The notes below the pieces were generated by a model, which did not search any database, was not told the origin of the DNA, and worked only from the letters and a program-made list of their open reading frames with translations. 64,000 nt of DNA from Faecalibacterium sp. UBA1762 (GTDB taxonomy: Bacteria > Bacillota > Clostridia > Oscillospirales > Ruminococcaceae): NCBI GenBank assembly GCA_002314755.1, contig DCHC01000041.1:19171-83170 (forward strand), given 5' to 3'. Shown piece after piece: positions 18,128 to 26,268 of the stretch (positions within the stretch are counted from its first letter, which is position 1; every line of letters begins with the position of its first letter). The position numbers were made by a program, and so were the translations under genes.

Positions 18128-18568
18128 TTATTTTGTTCCGGTACTGCCAAACCCACCTGCGCCTCTCTGGGTCTCGTCCAGCATCTCTGTCTCATCAAAT
18201 TCCACCGGCAAAAACGGCATGATTACCAACTGGGCGATCCTGTCTCCGTTTTCCACCCGCCGTGCCGTCTCGCTGTCATTGTGCAGCGCGATCATGTACT
18301 CCCCACGGTAATCACTGTCTGCCACTCCTACACAGTTGGCAGGCCGCAAGCCCTGTTTTGCCGCAAGACCGCTGCGCGCAAAAATAGCACCGAAGTATCC
18401 GTCCGGTACCGCTATGGCAAGGCCGGTGCCCACCATAGCTGTCGTATGAGGCTCAATATCCAGATGCTCCTGCTGCATACAGGCATATAGATCGTAACCA
18501 GCTGCCTTTTCCGAACCCCGTGTGGGCAATTTTGCGGTCTCCCGCAGCTTCTGTACGGAGATTTTCAT
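18128..18568 (-). CDS. dut: dUTP diphosphatase (dUTPase)
   Basis: Hydrolyses dUTP to dUMP and pyrophosphate, keeping uracil out of DNA and feeding dTMP synthesis. The 146-aa trimeric-type enzyme shows all five family motifs: AGYDL (23-27), ARSGLA (64-69), GVADSDYRGEY (81-91) with the catalytic Asp, NGDRIAQLV (107-115), and the P-loop-like RGAGGFGSTG (135-144). It is a single-gene unit with its own promoter, convergent with addA. Confidence 0.95.
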   Translation of the reverse strand: MKISVQKLRETAKLPTRGSEKAAGYDLYACMQQEHLDIEPHTTAMVGTGLAIAVPDGYFGAIFARSGLAAKQGLRPANCVGVADSDYRGEYMIALHNDSETARRVENGDRIAQLVIMPFLPVEFDETEMLDETQRGAGGFGSTGTK

Positions 18569-18618
18569 CTTACTTATTATTCCTCGTCTTTCTTTTCCTG
18601 AACGTTGTTGTCAATAAT

Positions 18619-18647
18619 AGCATAGACAACTTTTTCTTTCCTGTCAA
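18619..18647 (-). promoter_or_regulatory. Sigma-A promoter for dut
   Basis: Minus strand consensus TTGACA (18647-18642), 17-bp spacer, TATGCT (18624-18619). Confidence 0.65.
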
Positions 18648-18745
18648 GTGGTCATTCTGCCTGTACAACCAGGGGAAATGGGCACCCTGCCAAAAAATAT
18701 GTCTCATATTGATTAAATATTGGCACCCGAAAGGGCCGAAAACTG

Positions 18746-18775
18746 TTGCCCTGCTCCCTGCTTTAGGTGTACAAT
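18746..18775 (+). promoter_or_regulatory. Sigma-A promoter for the transketolase pair
   Basis: TTGCCC (18746-18751), 18-bp spacer, TACAAT (18770-18775), leaving an ~80-nt leader before the ATG at 18861. Confidence 0.6.
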
Positions 18776-18860
18776 ATACTTGAGTAAATTTGGCTGTATG
18801 CCGGTGGAAACGGATAAGCCGTTTTTCAATACATACGCCTAACCGAAAGGATATGACAAG

Positions 18861-19703
18861 ATGACGAGCGAACAACGTAAGGAATTGCAGGCTTTGGCCT
18901 GTCGGGTACGCATGGGCGCAGTAGAAGGTACCCACGCAGCCAAGTCCGGCCATCCGGGTGGCAGCCTGTCCGCTGCCGAGGTTTTTACCTGGCTCTATTT
19001 CCGTGAGATGAAGATTGATCCCTCTAATCCCCAAATGGCAGACCGCGACCGGTTTGTTCTTTCCAAAGGACACACCGCACCCGGTCTGTACGCCGCTTTA
19101 GCTCTGCGCGGTTTTTTCCCTGTAGAGGAGCTGAAAACCCTGCGTGCCATCGGCAGCCGTTTGCAAGGCCACCCCAACCGCAACCTGACCCCTGGTATTG
19201 ATATGTCTACCGGCAGTCTTGGTCAGGGTATTTCCACTGCCTGTGGCATGGCTTTGGGTGCAAAAAAGGCTGGTACTGCGCAGCGGGTATACACTCTGCT
19301 GGGAGACGGCGAGATCGAAGAAGGTCAGGTCTGGGAGGCTTTGATGTTTGCTGCTCATAACAAATTGGATAACCTGTGTGTTATCATTGACAACAACGGT
19401 CTGCAGATCGACGGCCGTATCGCCGATGTGATGAGCCCCTATCCCATTGATGAAAAAGTCAGAGCCTTCGGACTGGAATGTGTCTGCGTCGACGGTAATG
19501 ATTTTGATGAGCTGGAAGCCGCCTTTGCCCATGCCCGCGAAACCGAAGGTAGGCCCACCTGCATTATTATGAAAACTGTTAAGGGCAAGGGTGTCAGTTT
19601 TATGGAGAACCAGGTCGGCTGGCACGGTAAAGCCCCCAATGACGAGCAATACGCGCAGGCCATGCAGGAGCTGCAGGCTCAGCTGAACGCTTTGGAGGTG
19701 TAA
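18861..19703 (+). CDS. Transketolase, N-terminal (thiamine diphosphate-binding) subunit
   Basis: First half of a split transketolase of the non-oxidative pentose phosphate pathway. 280 aa. His31 and His71 match active-site histidines (SGHPGGS, SKGHTAP), and the thiamine diphosphate/metal motif is GDGEIEEGQ (148-156) with the paired NN at 178-179. The ATG follows AAAGGA. The second subunit begins 4 nt after the stop, so both halves are made from one transcript. Split transketolases are common in Clostridia. An alternative thiamine enzyme such as a sulfoacetaldehyde- or DXS-like one is unlikely. Confidence 0.93.
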   Translation: MTSEQRKELQALACRVRMGAVEGTHAAKSGHPGGSLSAAEVFTWLYFREMKIDPSNPQMADRDRFVLSKGHTAPGLYAALALRGFFPVEELKTLRAIGSRLQGHPNRNLTPGIDMSTGSLGQGISTACGMALGAKKAGTAQRVYTLLGDGEIEEGQVWEALMFAAHNKLDNLCVIIDNNGLQIDGRIADVMSPYPIDEKVRAFGLECVCVDGNDFDELEAAFAHARETEGRPTCIIMKTVKGKGVSFMENQVGWHGKAPNDEQYAQAMQELQAQLNALEV

Positions 19704-19707
19704 TAAG

Positions 19708-20655
19708 ATGGCTGAAGTAAAAAAAATAGCAACCCGTGACGCCTACGGTGCAGCCCTGGCTGCCCTGGGTGCTGCGCATGAGGATCTGATCGTTCTGGAT
19801 GCTGACCTGGCAGAGGCCACCAAAACCGGCGTTTTCAAAAAGGCTTTTCCCGACCGCCATGTGGATTGCGGCATTGCCGAGGGCAATATGATCGGTGTTG
19901 CTGCAGGTCTTTCTACTATGGGCTATGTTCCCTTTGCCTCCAGCTTTGCCATGTTTGCTGCAGGCCGTGCTTTTGAGCAGGTTCGTAACACACTGGGCTA
20001 TCCCAACTGCAATGTCAAGATCGGTGCCACCCATGGCGGCATCTCGGTCGGCGAAGACGGCGCTTCTCACCAATGCTGTGAGGATTTTGCCCTGATGCGC
20101 AGCATTCCCGGTATGACTGTTATCTGCCCGGCCGACGCAGTTGAGGCCGAGGCCGCTGTCCGCGCAGCCTATGCCCATAACGGTCCTGTGTATCTGCGCT
20201 TTGGTCGTTTGGCTGTACCCGTGATCAACGATGCCGCTGATTACAAATTTGAACTTGGCAAGGGTATTACCCTGCGCCAGGGTAAGGATCTGACCATCAT
20301 CGCCAACGGCCTTCTGGTTGCCGAGGCTTTGTCTGCCGCCGAAACACTTGCCGCCGAGGGGATTGACGCGCGGGTGATCAATATTCACACCATCAAACCC
20401 TTGGATACTGATCTGGTTCTGCAGTCCGCCAAAGAAACCGGTCTGCTGATCACCGCAGAGGAACACAGTGTAATCGGCGGTCTAGGAGAGGCTGTCTGCG
20501 CCGCAGTTGCGGAGAGCTGCCCTGTTCCGGTACGCCGTATCGGTGTCAATGATGAGTACGGCCACTCCGGCCCGGCTGCCGAGCTTTTGAAACAGTTCGG
20601 CCTATCTGCCGATCATATTGCTCAGGTCGCCCGCGAGGCTGCCAAAGCTCGCTGA
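19708..20655 (+). CDS. Transketolase, C-terminal (pyrimidine-binding) subunit
   Basis: Second half of the split transketolase, 315 aa. The pyrimidine-binding domain includes HVDCGIAEGNMIGVAAG with the conserved Glu that activates the cofactor, and the C-terminal transketolase domain starts near ITLRQGKDLTIIANG. The ribosome binding site GGAGGTG lies in the last codons of the upstream gene. Together the two form the complete enzyme moving two-carbon units between sugar phosphates. rpiB at 34953 acts in the same pathway. Confidence 0.94.
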   Translation: MAEVKKIATRDAYGAALAALGAAHEDLIVLDADLAEATKTGVFKKAFPDRHVDCGIAEGNMIGVAAGLSTMGYVPFASSFAMFAAGRAFEQVRNTLGYPNCNVKIGATHGGISVGEDGASHQCCEDFALMRSIPGMTVICPADAVEAEAAVRAAYAHNGPVYLRFGRLAVPVINDAADYKFELGKGITLRQGKDLTIIANGLLVAEALSAAETLAAEGIDARVINIHTIKPLDTDLVLQSAKETGLLITAEEHSVIGGLGEAVCAAVAESCPVPVRRIGVNDEYGHSGPAAELLKQFGLSADHIAQVAREAAKAR

Positions 20656-20729
20656 ACCGTAAGCCATTTTAGTCGTAATCACGAAAGCACACCGAGAGCT
20701 TTTCCCGATGCGCTTCTTTTTGAAAAAAT

Positions 20730-20768
20730 GCCGTCCCCTTTGCACAAAAGGGGACGGCACTGTTTTTT
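20730..20768. terminator. Bidirectional terminator between transketolase and TRAP genes
   Basis: GCCGTCCCCTTT pairs with AAAGGGGACGGC across a short loop. T-rich tails (TGTTTTTT on plus, CATTTTTTC on minus) lie on both sides. Confidence 0.9.
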
Positions 20769-20784
20769 AGAGAAGAACCGATTT

Positions 20785-22893
20785 TTATGCCGCAGCGGCA
20801 TTCTTTTGGCCGCCCGCAACCTGAAAAACAGCCACAATGGCGATCAAGCCAATACCGATCACATCGGTCAATGCGTTGGGAGTAACCATCATCAGACCGC
20901 CGACCAAAAGCGGAATGCGCTGCCACAAAGGCACCGGTCGGCGCATAAAGCCCTCCATACCGGCAGAAATGGCATATATGCCGATTAAAGCAGTCACTAC
21001 GATACGCACAATTTCAAACACGCTGACATCACCAATCACCAGCAGCATTTCGGGGCTATAGGCAAAAATATACGGAACGATAAACGCGGTAATAGCCAGC
21101 TTGGTTGCGGTTACACCGGTTTTTAACGGATTAGAATGGGCAATGGCAGAACCTGCATAGGCTGCCAGAGCAACCGGCGGGGTAATATCGGCCACAATGC
21201 CGAAATAGAAAACAAACATATGTGCGGCCAGTGGAGGAATGCCCATCTCCACCAGGATCGGTGCGGTAATGGTTGCCATGATGACATAGTTTGCCGTGGT
21301 GGGAACACCCATACCCAGTACAATACAGCAAAGCATGGTCAGGAACAAGGCGATAAAGGTGCCCTTTTGCGCAAGGGGAACAATCACCGTGATCAGGGTA
21401 GAGCCCAACGCGGTCATGGAGACGACACCGGAGATAATACCCGCCATACCGCAGGCACCGGCAACGCCTACCGAGCTTTGGGTGCCGCTCTTCAGGCTGT
21501 CCATCACCAGGGTTGGGGTCAGGATAGCGCCCTTTGTCAAAAAGCTGCAGCCCAGCGCGGTCAGCATACCGAAGAAAATAGAAAGTCCCATATCCAAAGC
21601 GGCAATCTTCCACAGTACCAGCAAAACCGCCAGCGGCGCAAACGGCAGTACCAGCAGCACTGCATCACTGCCCTTTGCTTTACCGGTGAACAGCGCAACC
21701 ACCCGCTCGCGGTCGATCAAGCTGACGATCAAAGCAAACAAAATAGCAAAGCAGGCGGACATACCAGCGGTAAAGTAGTTCATACAGATAACCAGAACGA
21801 CCACCGGCAGCAGCAGATAACCGTTTTGTGCCAGAAGCTTAAAGAACTTGGGCATAGCCTCCTTCGGCAGGCCCTCCAGACCCAGACGCTTGCCTTCAAA
21901 ATGCACCATCATAAAGATGCCGGTAAAATACAACACTGCCGGCAAAATTGCGGCGATTACAATGGTGAAGTAGGAATAACCGGTAATCTCTGCCATTAGG
22001 AACGCTGCTGCGCCCATAATGGGAGGCATAATCTGACCGCCGGTAGAGGCAGCCGCCTCAACCGCAGCGGCAAACTCCGGCTTATAGCCGGTCTTTTTCA
22101 TCGTGGGGATGGTAAAGGAACCGCTGCCCACTGTGTTGGCCACCGAAGAGCCGGAATACATACCCATCAGCGCGCTGGAAATAACCGCCACCTTAGCCGG
22201 TCCGCCTACGCTGGCGCCAGCCACAGAATTTGCCAGATCCACAAAGAATTTACCGATACCGGTTTTCTCCAGAAAAGCGCCCAAAATGATAAACAACACA
22301 ATAAAGGATGCACAGACCGTCACCGGCGTGGAGAAGATACCGCAGTTCATATTATAAAACAGGTTATAAATCAGGTTGCGCAGTGCGGTACGGGGATTAT
22401 TCTGCAGCAGATAGACTACGCCGTAGATAATAAATGCGCCAGCTACACACAAAATGGGCAACCCCAACGCACGGCGGCACATCTCTGCAAGCAGCAGCAG
22501 GCCCAAAATACCCAATATGATCTCTACTATGCCCAAACGCTGTGCCATCATAATGATGGCTTTTTGCCGCATGGTATAGCTGCAATAAACAATAAGGGAA
22601 CCGCATGCCAATAGGATATCATACCAGGGAACCATATCCCTGGGGGCAGCCTTTCGGGAGGCGGGGTATTTTAAAAAGCCTACGAAGAGGGTCAGCCCCA
22701 TAAACAAGGGCAGACGGGTATAAGGCGTTGCGCCGGATACCACCATCGTCAGTACCAGCATAATCACAGCATAGGCGATAAATAGCATATCGACGATTTT
22801 TTTACGCCGACCGGTCAAGGGACGGCTGGTACTGTCCCTGTCCAGCTCCGCCAATAACTCTTCGGCGGATTTTTCCTTTTCGATCTCGCTCAA
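20785..22893 (-). CDS. TRAP transporter fused permease (DctQ-DctM type, TAXI-associated)
   Basis: A 702-aa polytopic membrane protein that fuses the small and large TRAP permease subunits, the form normally paired with TAXI binding proteins. About 16 or more helices. The large-subunit signature area includes GMYSGSSVANTVGSGSF and STGGQIMPPIMGAAAF. It drives secondary uptake with sodium or protons. The start is TTG, 9 nt after AAAGGAGAG. The gene lies 143 bp downstream of the TAXI protein gene with a hairpin in between, and a bidirectional terminator follows. Confidence 0.93.
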   Translation of the reverse strand: MSEIEKEKSAEELLAELDRDSTSRPLTGRRKKIVDMLFIAYAVIMLVLTMVVSGATPYTRLPLFMGLTLFVGFLKYPASRKAAPRDMVPWYDILLACGSLIVYCSYTMRQKAIIMMAQRLGIVEIILGILGLLLLAEMCRRALGLPILCVAGAFIIYGVVYLLQNNPRTALRNLIYNLFYNMNCGIFSTPVTVCASFIVLFIILGAFLEKTGIGKFFVDLANSVAGASVGGPAKVAVISSALMGMYSGSSVANTVGSGSFTIPTMKKTGYKPEFAAAVEAAASTGGQIMPPIMGAAAFLMAEITGYSYFTIVIAAILPAVLYFTGIFMMVHFEGKRLGLEGLPKEAMPKFFKLLAQNGYLLLPVVVLVICMNYFTAGMSACFAILFALIVSLIDRERVVALFTGKAKGSDAVLLVLPFAPLAVLLVLWKIAALDMGLSIFFGMLTALGCSFLTKGAILTPTLVMDSLKSGTQSSVGVAGACGMAGIISGVVSMTALGSTLITVIVPLAQKGTFIALFLTMLCCIVLGMGVPTTANYVIMATITAPILVEMGIPPLAAHMFVFYFGIVADITPPVALAAYAGSAIAHSNPLKTGVTATKLAITAFIVPYIFAYSPEMLLVIGDVSVFEIVRIVVTALIGIYAISAGMEGFMRRPVPLWQRIPLLVGGLMMVTPNALTDVIGIGLIAIVAVFQVAGGQKNAAAA

Positions 22894-22971
22894 CGGTACA
22901 CTCTCCTTTGTTTTGGCGATGTTTTTTTGCCTTTGGACAAAAAGCTAAATGATAACACATTCAAACTGTCT

Positions 22972-23006
22972 AAAACGCCCGGCGGGGATATTCTCTCCAC
23001 CGGGCG
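22972..23006 (-). terminator. Intergenic hairpin between TAXI binding protein and permease genes
   Basis: Minus strand CGCCCGG (23006-23000) to CCGGGCG (22982-22976) stem with inner GGAGAG/CTCC pairing, followed by TTTTAGAC. The T tract is weak, so it more likely attenuates or protects the upstream message than stops all transcription. Confidence 0.55.
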
Positions 23007-23036
23007 CGTCTTCAGCTTATTTCACTGATGTTCGAC

Positions 23037-24029
23037 TTACAGAATGCCGATCTCTTTGTAGTACTTTTCGGCACCGGCATGCAGGGGAACATTGCCCACG
23101 GTGACAAATGCGGCATTGACATCCATGCCCTTACCGACAGCGTGTGCCTCTGCAATAGAATCGGCGTTCTCCCACAGAGCCTTGGTCATCTGATAAACCA
23201 CATCCTCGGACAGCTCGTTAGAGACAATATAGGTAGCGGTAACACCGATGGTCTTGACGGTCTCGCCTTCGGGGATGAAGCTGTACTGATCATGGGTGAT
23301 GGGTTGTACAGAGTAAACCTCGTACTTGCCGTCGATCTTGTTATCTGCAATAAACTGCGCCATAACATCGTCGTCCAGGCTTAGCAGATAGACGTCCATA
23401 GAGGTGGCCAGCTCAGTAATTGCAGTGGTAGGCGCGCCGGAGGTAAAGAAGAAAGCATCCAGCTTACCGTCCTTCATAGCGTCCGCAGAGTTACCGACAG
23501 ACAGGTTATTCTGCTGAATATCCTTATCGATATCCACGCCGTAAGCAGCCAGCAGATTTTTGGCGTTATTGTAAACACCGGAGCCCACATCGCCGACAGA
23601 GACACGCAGACCGGCCAGGTCAGCCAAAGACTTGACCTGATCCTTCAAGTCAGCGCGGACAACAATTTGCACTACCTCAGAGTAAACCTCGCCCATGACA
23701 GAGAAAGAAGTGATGGCATTTGCAAAATTCTCGGCATCCAAACCGTTGAAGGCGTTAATCATGGTATCGTTTTGGACAATGGCCATGGTGTAATCGCCAT
23801 CCTCAATACCGTTGATGTTGGCAACAGAGCCACCGGTGGAGACGACATTGTAGGTCAGGCCAGTCGCATTGCCCAGAATAGTGCCCACCGCATTGGTGTA
23901 GGCATAATAGGTGCCGGTGGTACCGCCGGTACCAACCAGAATGGTATCTGTTTTGCCGCCGACAGCGCAGCCGGTCAGCATGCCGCAGCACATTACCAGT
24001 ACCAGCAGCAGCGCAAAAAACTTTTTCAT
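23037..24029 (-). CDS. TAXI family TRAP transporter solute-binding lipoprotein
   Basis: Extracytoplasmic receptor for the adjacent TRAP permease. 330 aa with a lipoprotein signal (Lys-Lys start, hydrophobic stretch, lipobox LTGC at Cys21). The TAXI fold is recognisable from VGTGGTTGTYYAYTNAVG near the N-terminus and VSVGDVGSGVYNNAKNLL mid-protein. Some family members bind glutamate or other carboxylates; the ligand here cannot be read. The ATG at 24029 follows GGAGGAACC; an upstream in-frame extension lacks a signal peptide and spans the leader. First gene of a two-gene operon. Confidence 0.92.
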   Translation of the reverse strand: MKKFFALLLVLVMCCGMLTGCAVGGKTDTILVGTGGTTGTYYAYTNAVGTILGNATGLTYNVVSTGGSVANINGIEDGDYTMAIVQNDTMINAFNGLDAENFANAITSFSVMGEVYSEVVQIVVRADLKDQVKSLADLAGLRVSVGDVGSGVYNNAKNLLAAYGVDIDKDIQQNNLSVGNSADAMKDGKLDAFFFTSGAPTTAITELATSMDVYLLSLDDDVMAQFIADNKIDGKYEVYSVQPITHDQYSFIPEGETVKTIGVTATYIVSNELSEDVVYQMTKALWENADSIAEAHAVGKGMDVNAAFVTVGNVPLHAGAEKYYKEIGIL

Positions 24030-24084
24030 AATCGGTTCCTCCAATTTTATCCTAATATTTTTGTGTGCTAAAAAACTTGTATAC

Positions 24085-24113
24085 AATATACACCAAAACA
24101 GATATCTTGGCAA
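24085..24113 (-). promoter_or_regulatory. Sigma-A promoter for the TAXI-TRAP operon
   Basis: Minus strand TTGCCA (24113-24108), 17-bp spacer, TATATT (24090-24085), about 55 bp before the start codon. Confidence 0.6.
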
Positions 24114-24201
24114 TAGGTTTTTGAAAAAAGATTGACTTTTTTCCTGTATTTTTTCTATTTCAAAGTTTTTCTGTCAAAGGCGAAGTCACGATGCCGATGG
24201 C

Positions 24202-24233
24202 AAAGGGGCTGCAACAAACTGCAGCCCCTTTTT
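24202..24233. terminator. Terminator after the csoR-like gene
   Basis: AAAGGGGCTGCA (24202-24213) pairs with TGCAGCCCCTTT (24220-24231). On the minus strand it closes the peptide ABC operon; the longer T tract is on the plus strand. Confidence 0.7.
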
Positions 24234-24265
24234 ACGTTATATGGACCAACCATGCTGTGGCAACA

Positions 24266-24547
24266 TTACTTCAGCTTTGCAAACTGATCCACTGCCTGCT
24301 CCAGACTTTCCAGTACGGTTTCCTGGTCTCCGCTTGCAAAGCCCTCGGCAATGCAATGCTCCAGATGCTCGGTCAAAATAACCCTTGCCACCTGAGTAAC
24401 GGCGCCACTGACCGCCGAAAGCTGGGTCAGCAGTTCTTCACAGTGGCGACCGGCATCCACCATCTCTTTAATACCCTTAATTTGACCCTCTATCCGGGAA
24501 AGTCTTCTAGTCACGTCAATAGAATGGGTACAGGTATGTCCCGACAT
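24266..24547 (-). CDS. CsoR-family metal-sensing transcriptional repressor
   Basis: All-helical DNA-binding repressor (DUF156), 93 aa. The family fingerprint RLSRIEGQIKGI is at residues 15-26. Cys36, His61 and Cys65 have exactly the spacing and positions of the Cu(I) ligands of CsoR, which separates it from FrmR (no second Cys) and RcnR (His-rich). Extra His4, Cys6 and His8 are present at the N-terminus. The ATG at 24547 follows AAAGGAGT. It is the last gene of the peptide ABC operon, 25 nt after the binding-protein gene; no copper exporter or chaperone is in the window. Cu(I) sensing is inferred from the ligands. Confidence 0.88.
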   Translation of the reverse strand: MSGHTCTHSIDVTRRLSRIEGQIKGIKEMVDAGRHCEELLTQLSAVSGAVTQVARVILTEHLEHCIAEGFASGDQETVLESLEQAVDQFAKLK

Positions 24548-24572
24548 TATATTTACTCCTTTACAGTCACTT

Positions 24573-26225
24573 TTATTCTTCACTCCACAAAGCCTGATAA
24601 AAATCCAGCATCGGTCCGAAGGGAGAAACACTGATATGGGAAAATGCCGTTTCCACCGCATAGTATTCAGTCACCGTATACAGCGGTACCGCCACACAAT
24701 TTGACAGCAGCGTCAGCTCTGCGGCCTTTAGCGCCTGAATTTGTTGTTCTCTGGTTTGCGTTGCATACACCGCCGTAAAATCGATCGCCTGCAAGACGGT
24801 TTGCGACTGTGGATTTATCGCTTCTTCCTGTTCAACCTCTGGCTCTCCCCCTGCGGTGTCGACCGCCGTTTGTGTATTTTCATCCGTTTGATCCTGCGGC
24901 AGAGCTTCCTCCTGCGGCAAAACAACCTCTGACAGCTGTATGCCGAACTGTCGCGCCAGCACTTCCAACTCTGCCGTCACCGATTCATCCTGTGCCCGGT
25001 GCGTGTAGAACGCCAGCTGATAATCTCCCTGATTTACACGCCGGACAATCTCCTCCTCCGGCAGATACTCTACGGAGAAGAAAGCGGATAACTGCTGCTG
25101 CCACTGGATTGCAATACTGTCGTATCTTACATGCCATTCCTCGGTATCCGGCACCAGCACCGTAACACCGGAAAGCTTATTTTTGCCTTCCCGGACCAGA
25201 CCCTCCCGAAAGCTTGTCACCGGGTCCTGCGGCAGAGCTTCTGCCATCAGGTTTCCGGCGATCTGTCTCCAGCTGATCTCTCCCAAACGAACGGAATCTG
25301 CAATCAAGCCACCGGCTGTACTGACACCATCCTGCTCCGACGAGATCAGGTTTTGATACATCACACCGGCAAGACCGGCGCGGACCCCGCGGTCAGCCAG
25401 CTGGGAATACTGGGGATTGATTCGCAGAATGCAGGTCTGCACATGGTAAAGGGGGGTCTCATACTCCGGTACCCCCTGGGTAAAGCTGCCGCTTAAAATC
25501 TGTTGCTCCTCCGAATTCTCCATCAGCAGCAAACGAATCTTATCCAAGTAACCCTCTTTCGTATCAATACGCCTTAGGGTTATGCCGCTTTCCTCGCTGA
25601 GCAGGCTGATCCGGAAGGCGCCGTTTGTCAGAACGGTTTTGGTATCTAAACCATAGGCTCCCTCACACGCTTCAAAAAAGCCCTTCTGGCAGGGCATAGC
25701 GCCCGGGCAGCACAGCTTTAGCAGCAGGCTTTCATCCGGCTGTACCAATTGAATGGTCAGGCTTTTTTTCCCTGTGGAAAAAACGATCGGATTGCCGTTC
25801 TCATCCCGGGCAATGCCGGAAAAAGTCCCGGCCCAGGGGCTAGTACTATCCTTAGCAAGCACTCTCTTCAGGGCAAACGCGTAATCTTCTGCCTGCACCG
25901 GTGTTGCCTCTTTTTCGTCAGTCCCATCGTTATATATCAGGCCGTCCTTTAAAGTAAAATTCCATATCAGTCCGTCAGAGGATACCTTGTAACTTTCGCA
26001 GGCTGCCGGCTGCGCTGTGCCGTCCTCTCCCCGACGAAAAAGGCCCATAAAAATATTGACGGCAATCAAACATTCCGCGTCGTTTTGCGCCAGCTGCGGG
26101 TCCAGCGTCTCCGGCAGTGCCTCCACAGAAGTATAGAAAACACCTTCATCTTCCCCGCAACCGGTGAAGAAGCTAAGACACAGTATCATTGCCAAAAGTA
26201 CAGAAACCGCTTTTTTCATCTGCAT
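24573..26225 (-). CDS. Peptide ABC transporter substrate-binding lipoprotein (SBP_bac_5/OppA-DppA type)
   Basis: Extracellular receptor for the ABC transporter encoded upstream. 550 aa; lipoprotein signal with lipobox FTGC (Cys23). The family core begins with EALPETLDPQLAQNDAE and continues through FTLKDGLIYNDG and AEDYAFALKRVL. Residues ~430-465 contain an acidic, low-complexity stretch rich in Glu, Gln and Asp that looks like a surface insertion. The gene is fifth in the operon rather than first, which is unusual. Peptide uptake is the likely role; nickel-chelate binding is possible for the family, but nothing specific points to it. Confidence 0.9.
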   Translation of the reverse strand: MQMKKAVSVLLAMILCLSFFTGCGEDEGVFYTSVEALPETLDPQLAQNDAECLIAVNIFMGLFRRGEDGTAQPAACESYKVSSDGLIWNFTLKDGLIYNDGTDEKEATPVQAEDYAFALKRVLAKDSTSPWAGTFSGIARDENGNPIVFSTGKKSLTIQLVQPDESLLLKLCCPGAMPCQKGFFEACEGAYGLDTKTVLTNGAFRISLLSEESGITLRRIDTKEGYLDKIRLLLMENSEEQQILSGSFTQGVPEYETPLYHVQTCILRINPQYSQLADRGVRAGLAGVMYQNLISSEQDGVSTAGGLIADSVRLGEISWRQIAGNLMAEALPQDPVTSFREGLVREGKNKLSGVTVLVPDTEEWHVRYDSIAIQWQQQLSAFFSVEYLPEEEIVRRVNQGDYQLAFYTHRAQDESVTAELEVLARQFGIQLSEVVLPQEEALPQDQTDENTQTAVDTAGGEPEVEQEEAINPQSQTVLQAIDFTAVYATQTREQQIQALKAAELTLLSNCVAVPLYTVTEYYAVETAFSHISVSPFGPMLDFYQALWSEE

Positions 26226-26268
26226 ACATGTTTACCTTATAGGCTGTACAATATTTGAAAAACGAGCA

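Noticed and set aside
18570..19073. 167-codon minus-strand frame upstream of dut
   Set aside because: It crosses the transketolase start and both promoters, and has no family match.
19600..20466. 288-codon minus-strand frame opposite the transketolase C-subunit
   Set aside because: Mirror of a confidently identified enzyme gene; no independent support.
21136..21999. 287-codon plus-strand frame opposite the TRAP permease
   Set aside because: It is rich in His, Gln and Asn as expected for the complement of a membrane protein gene, with no family likeness.
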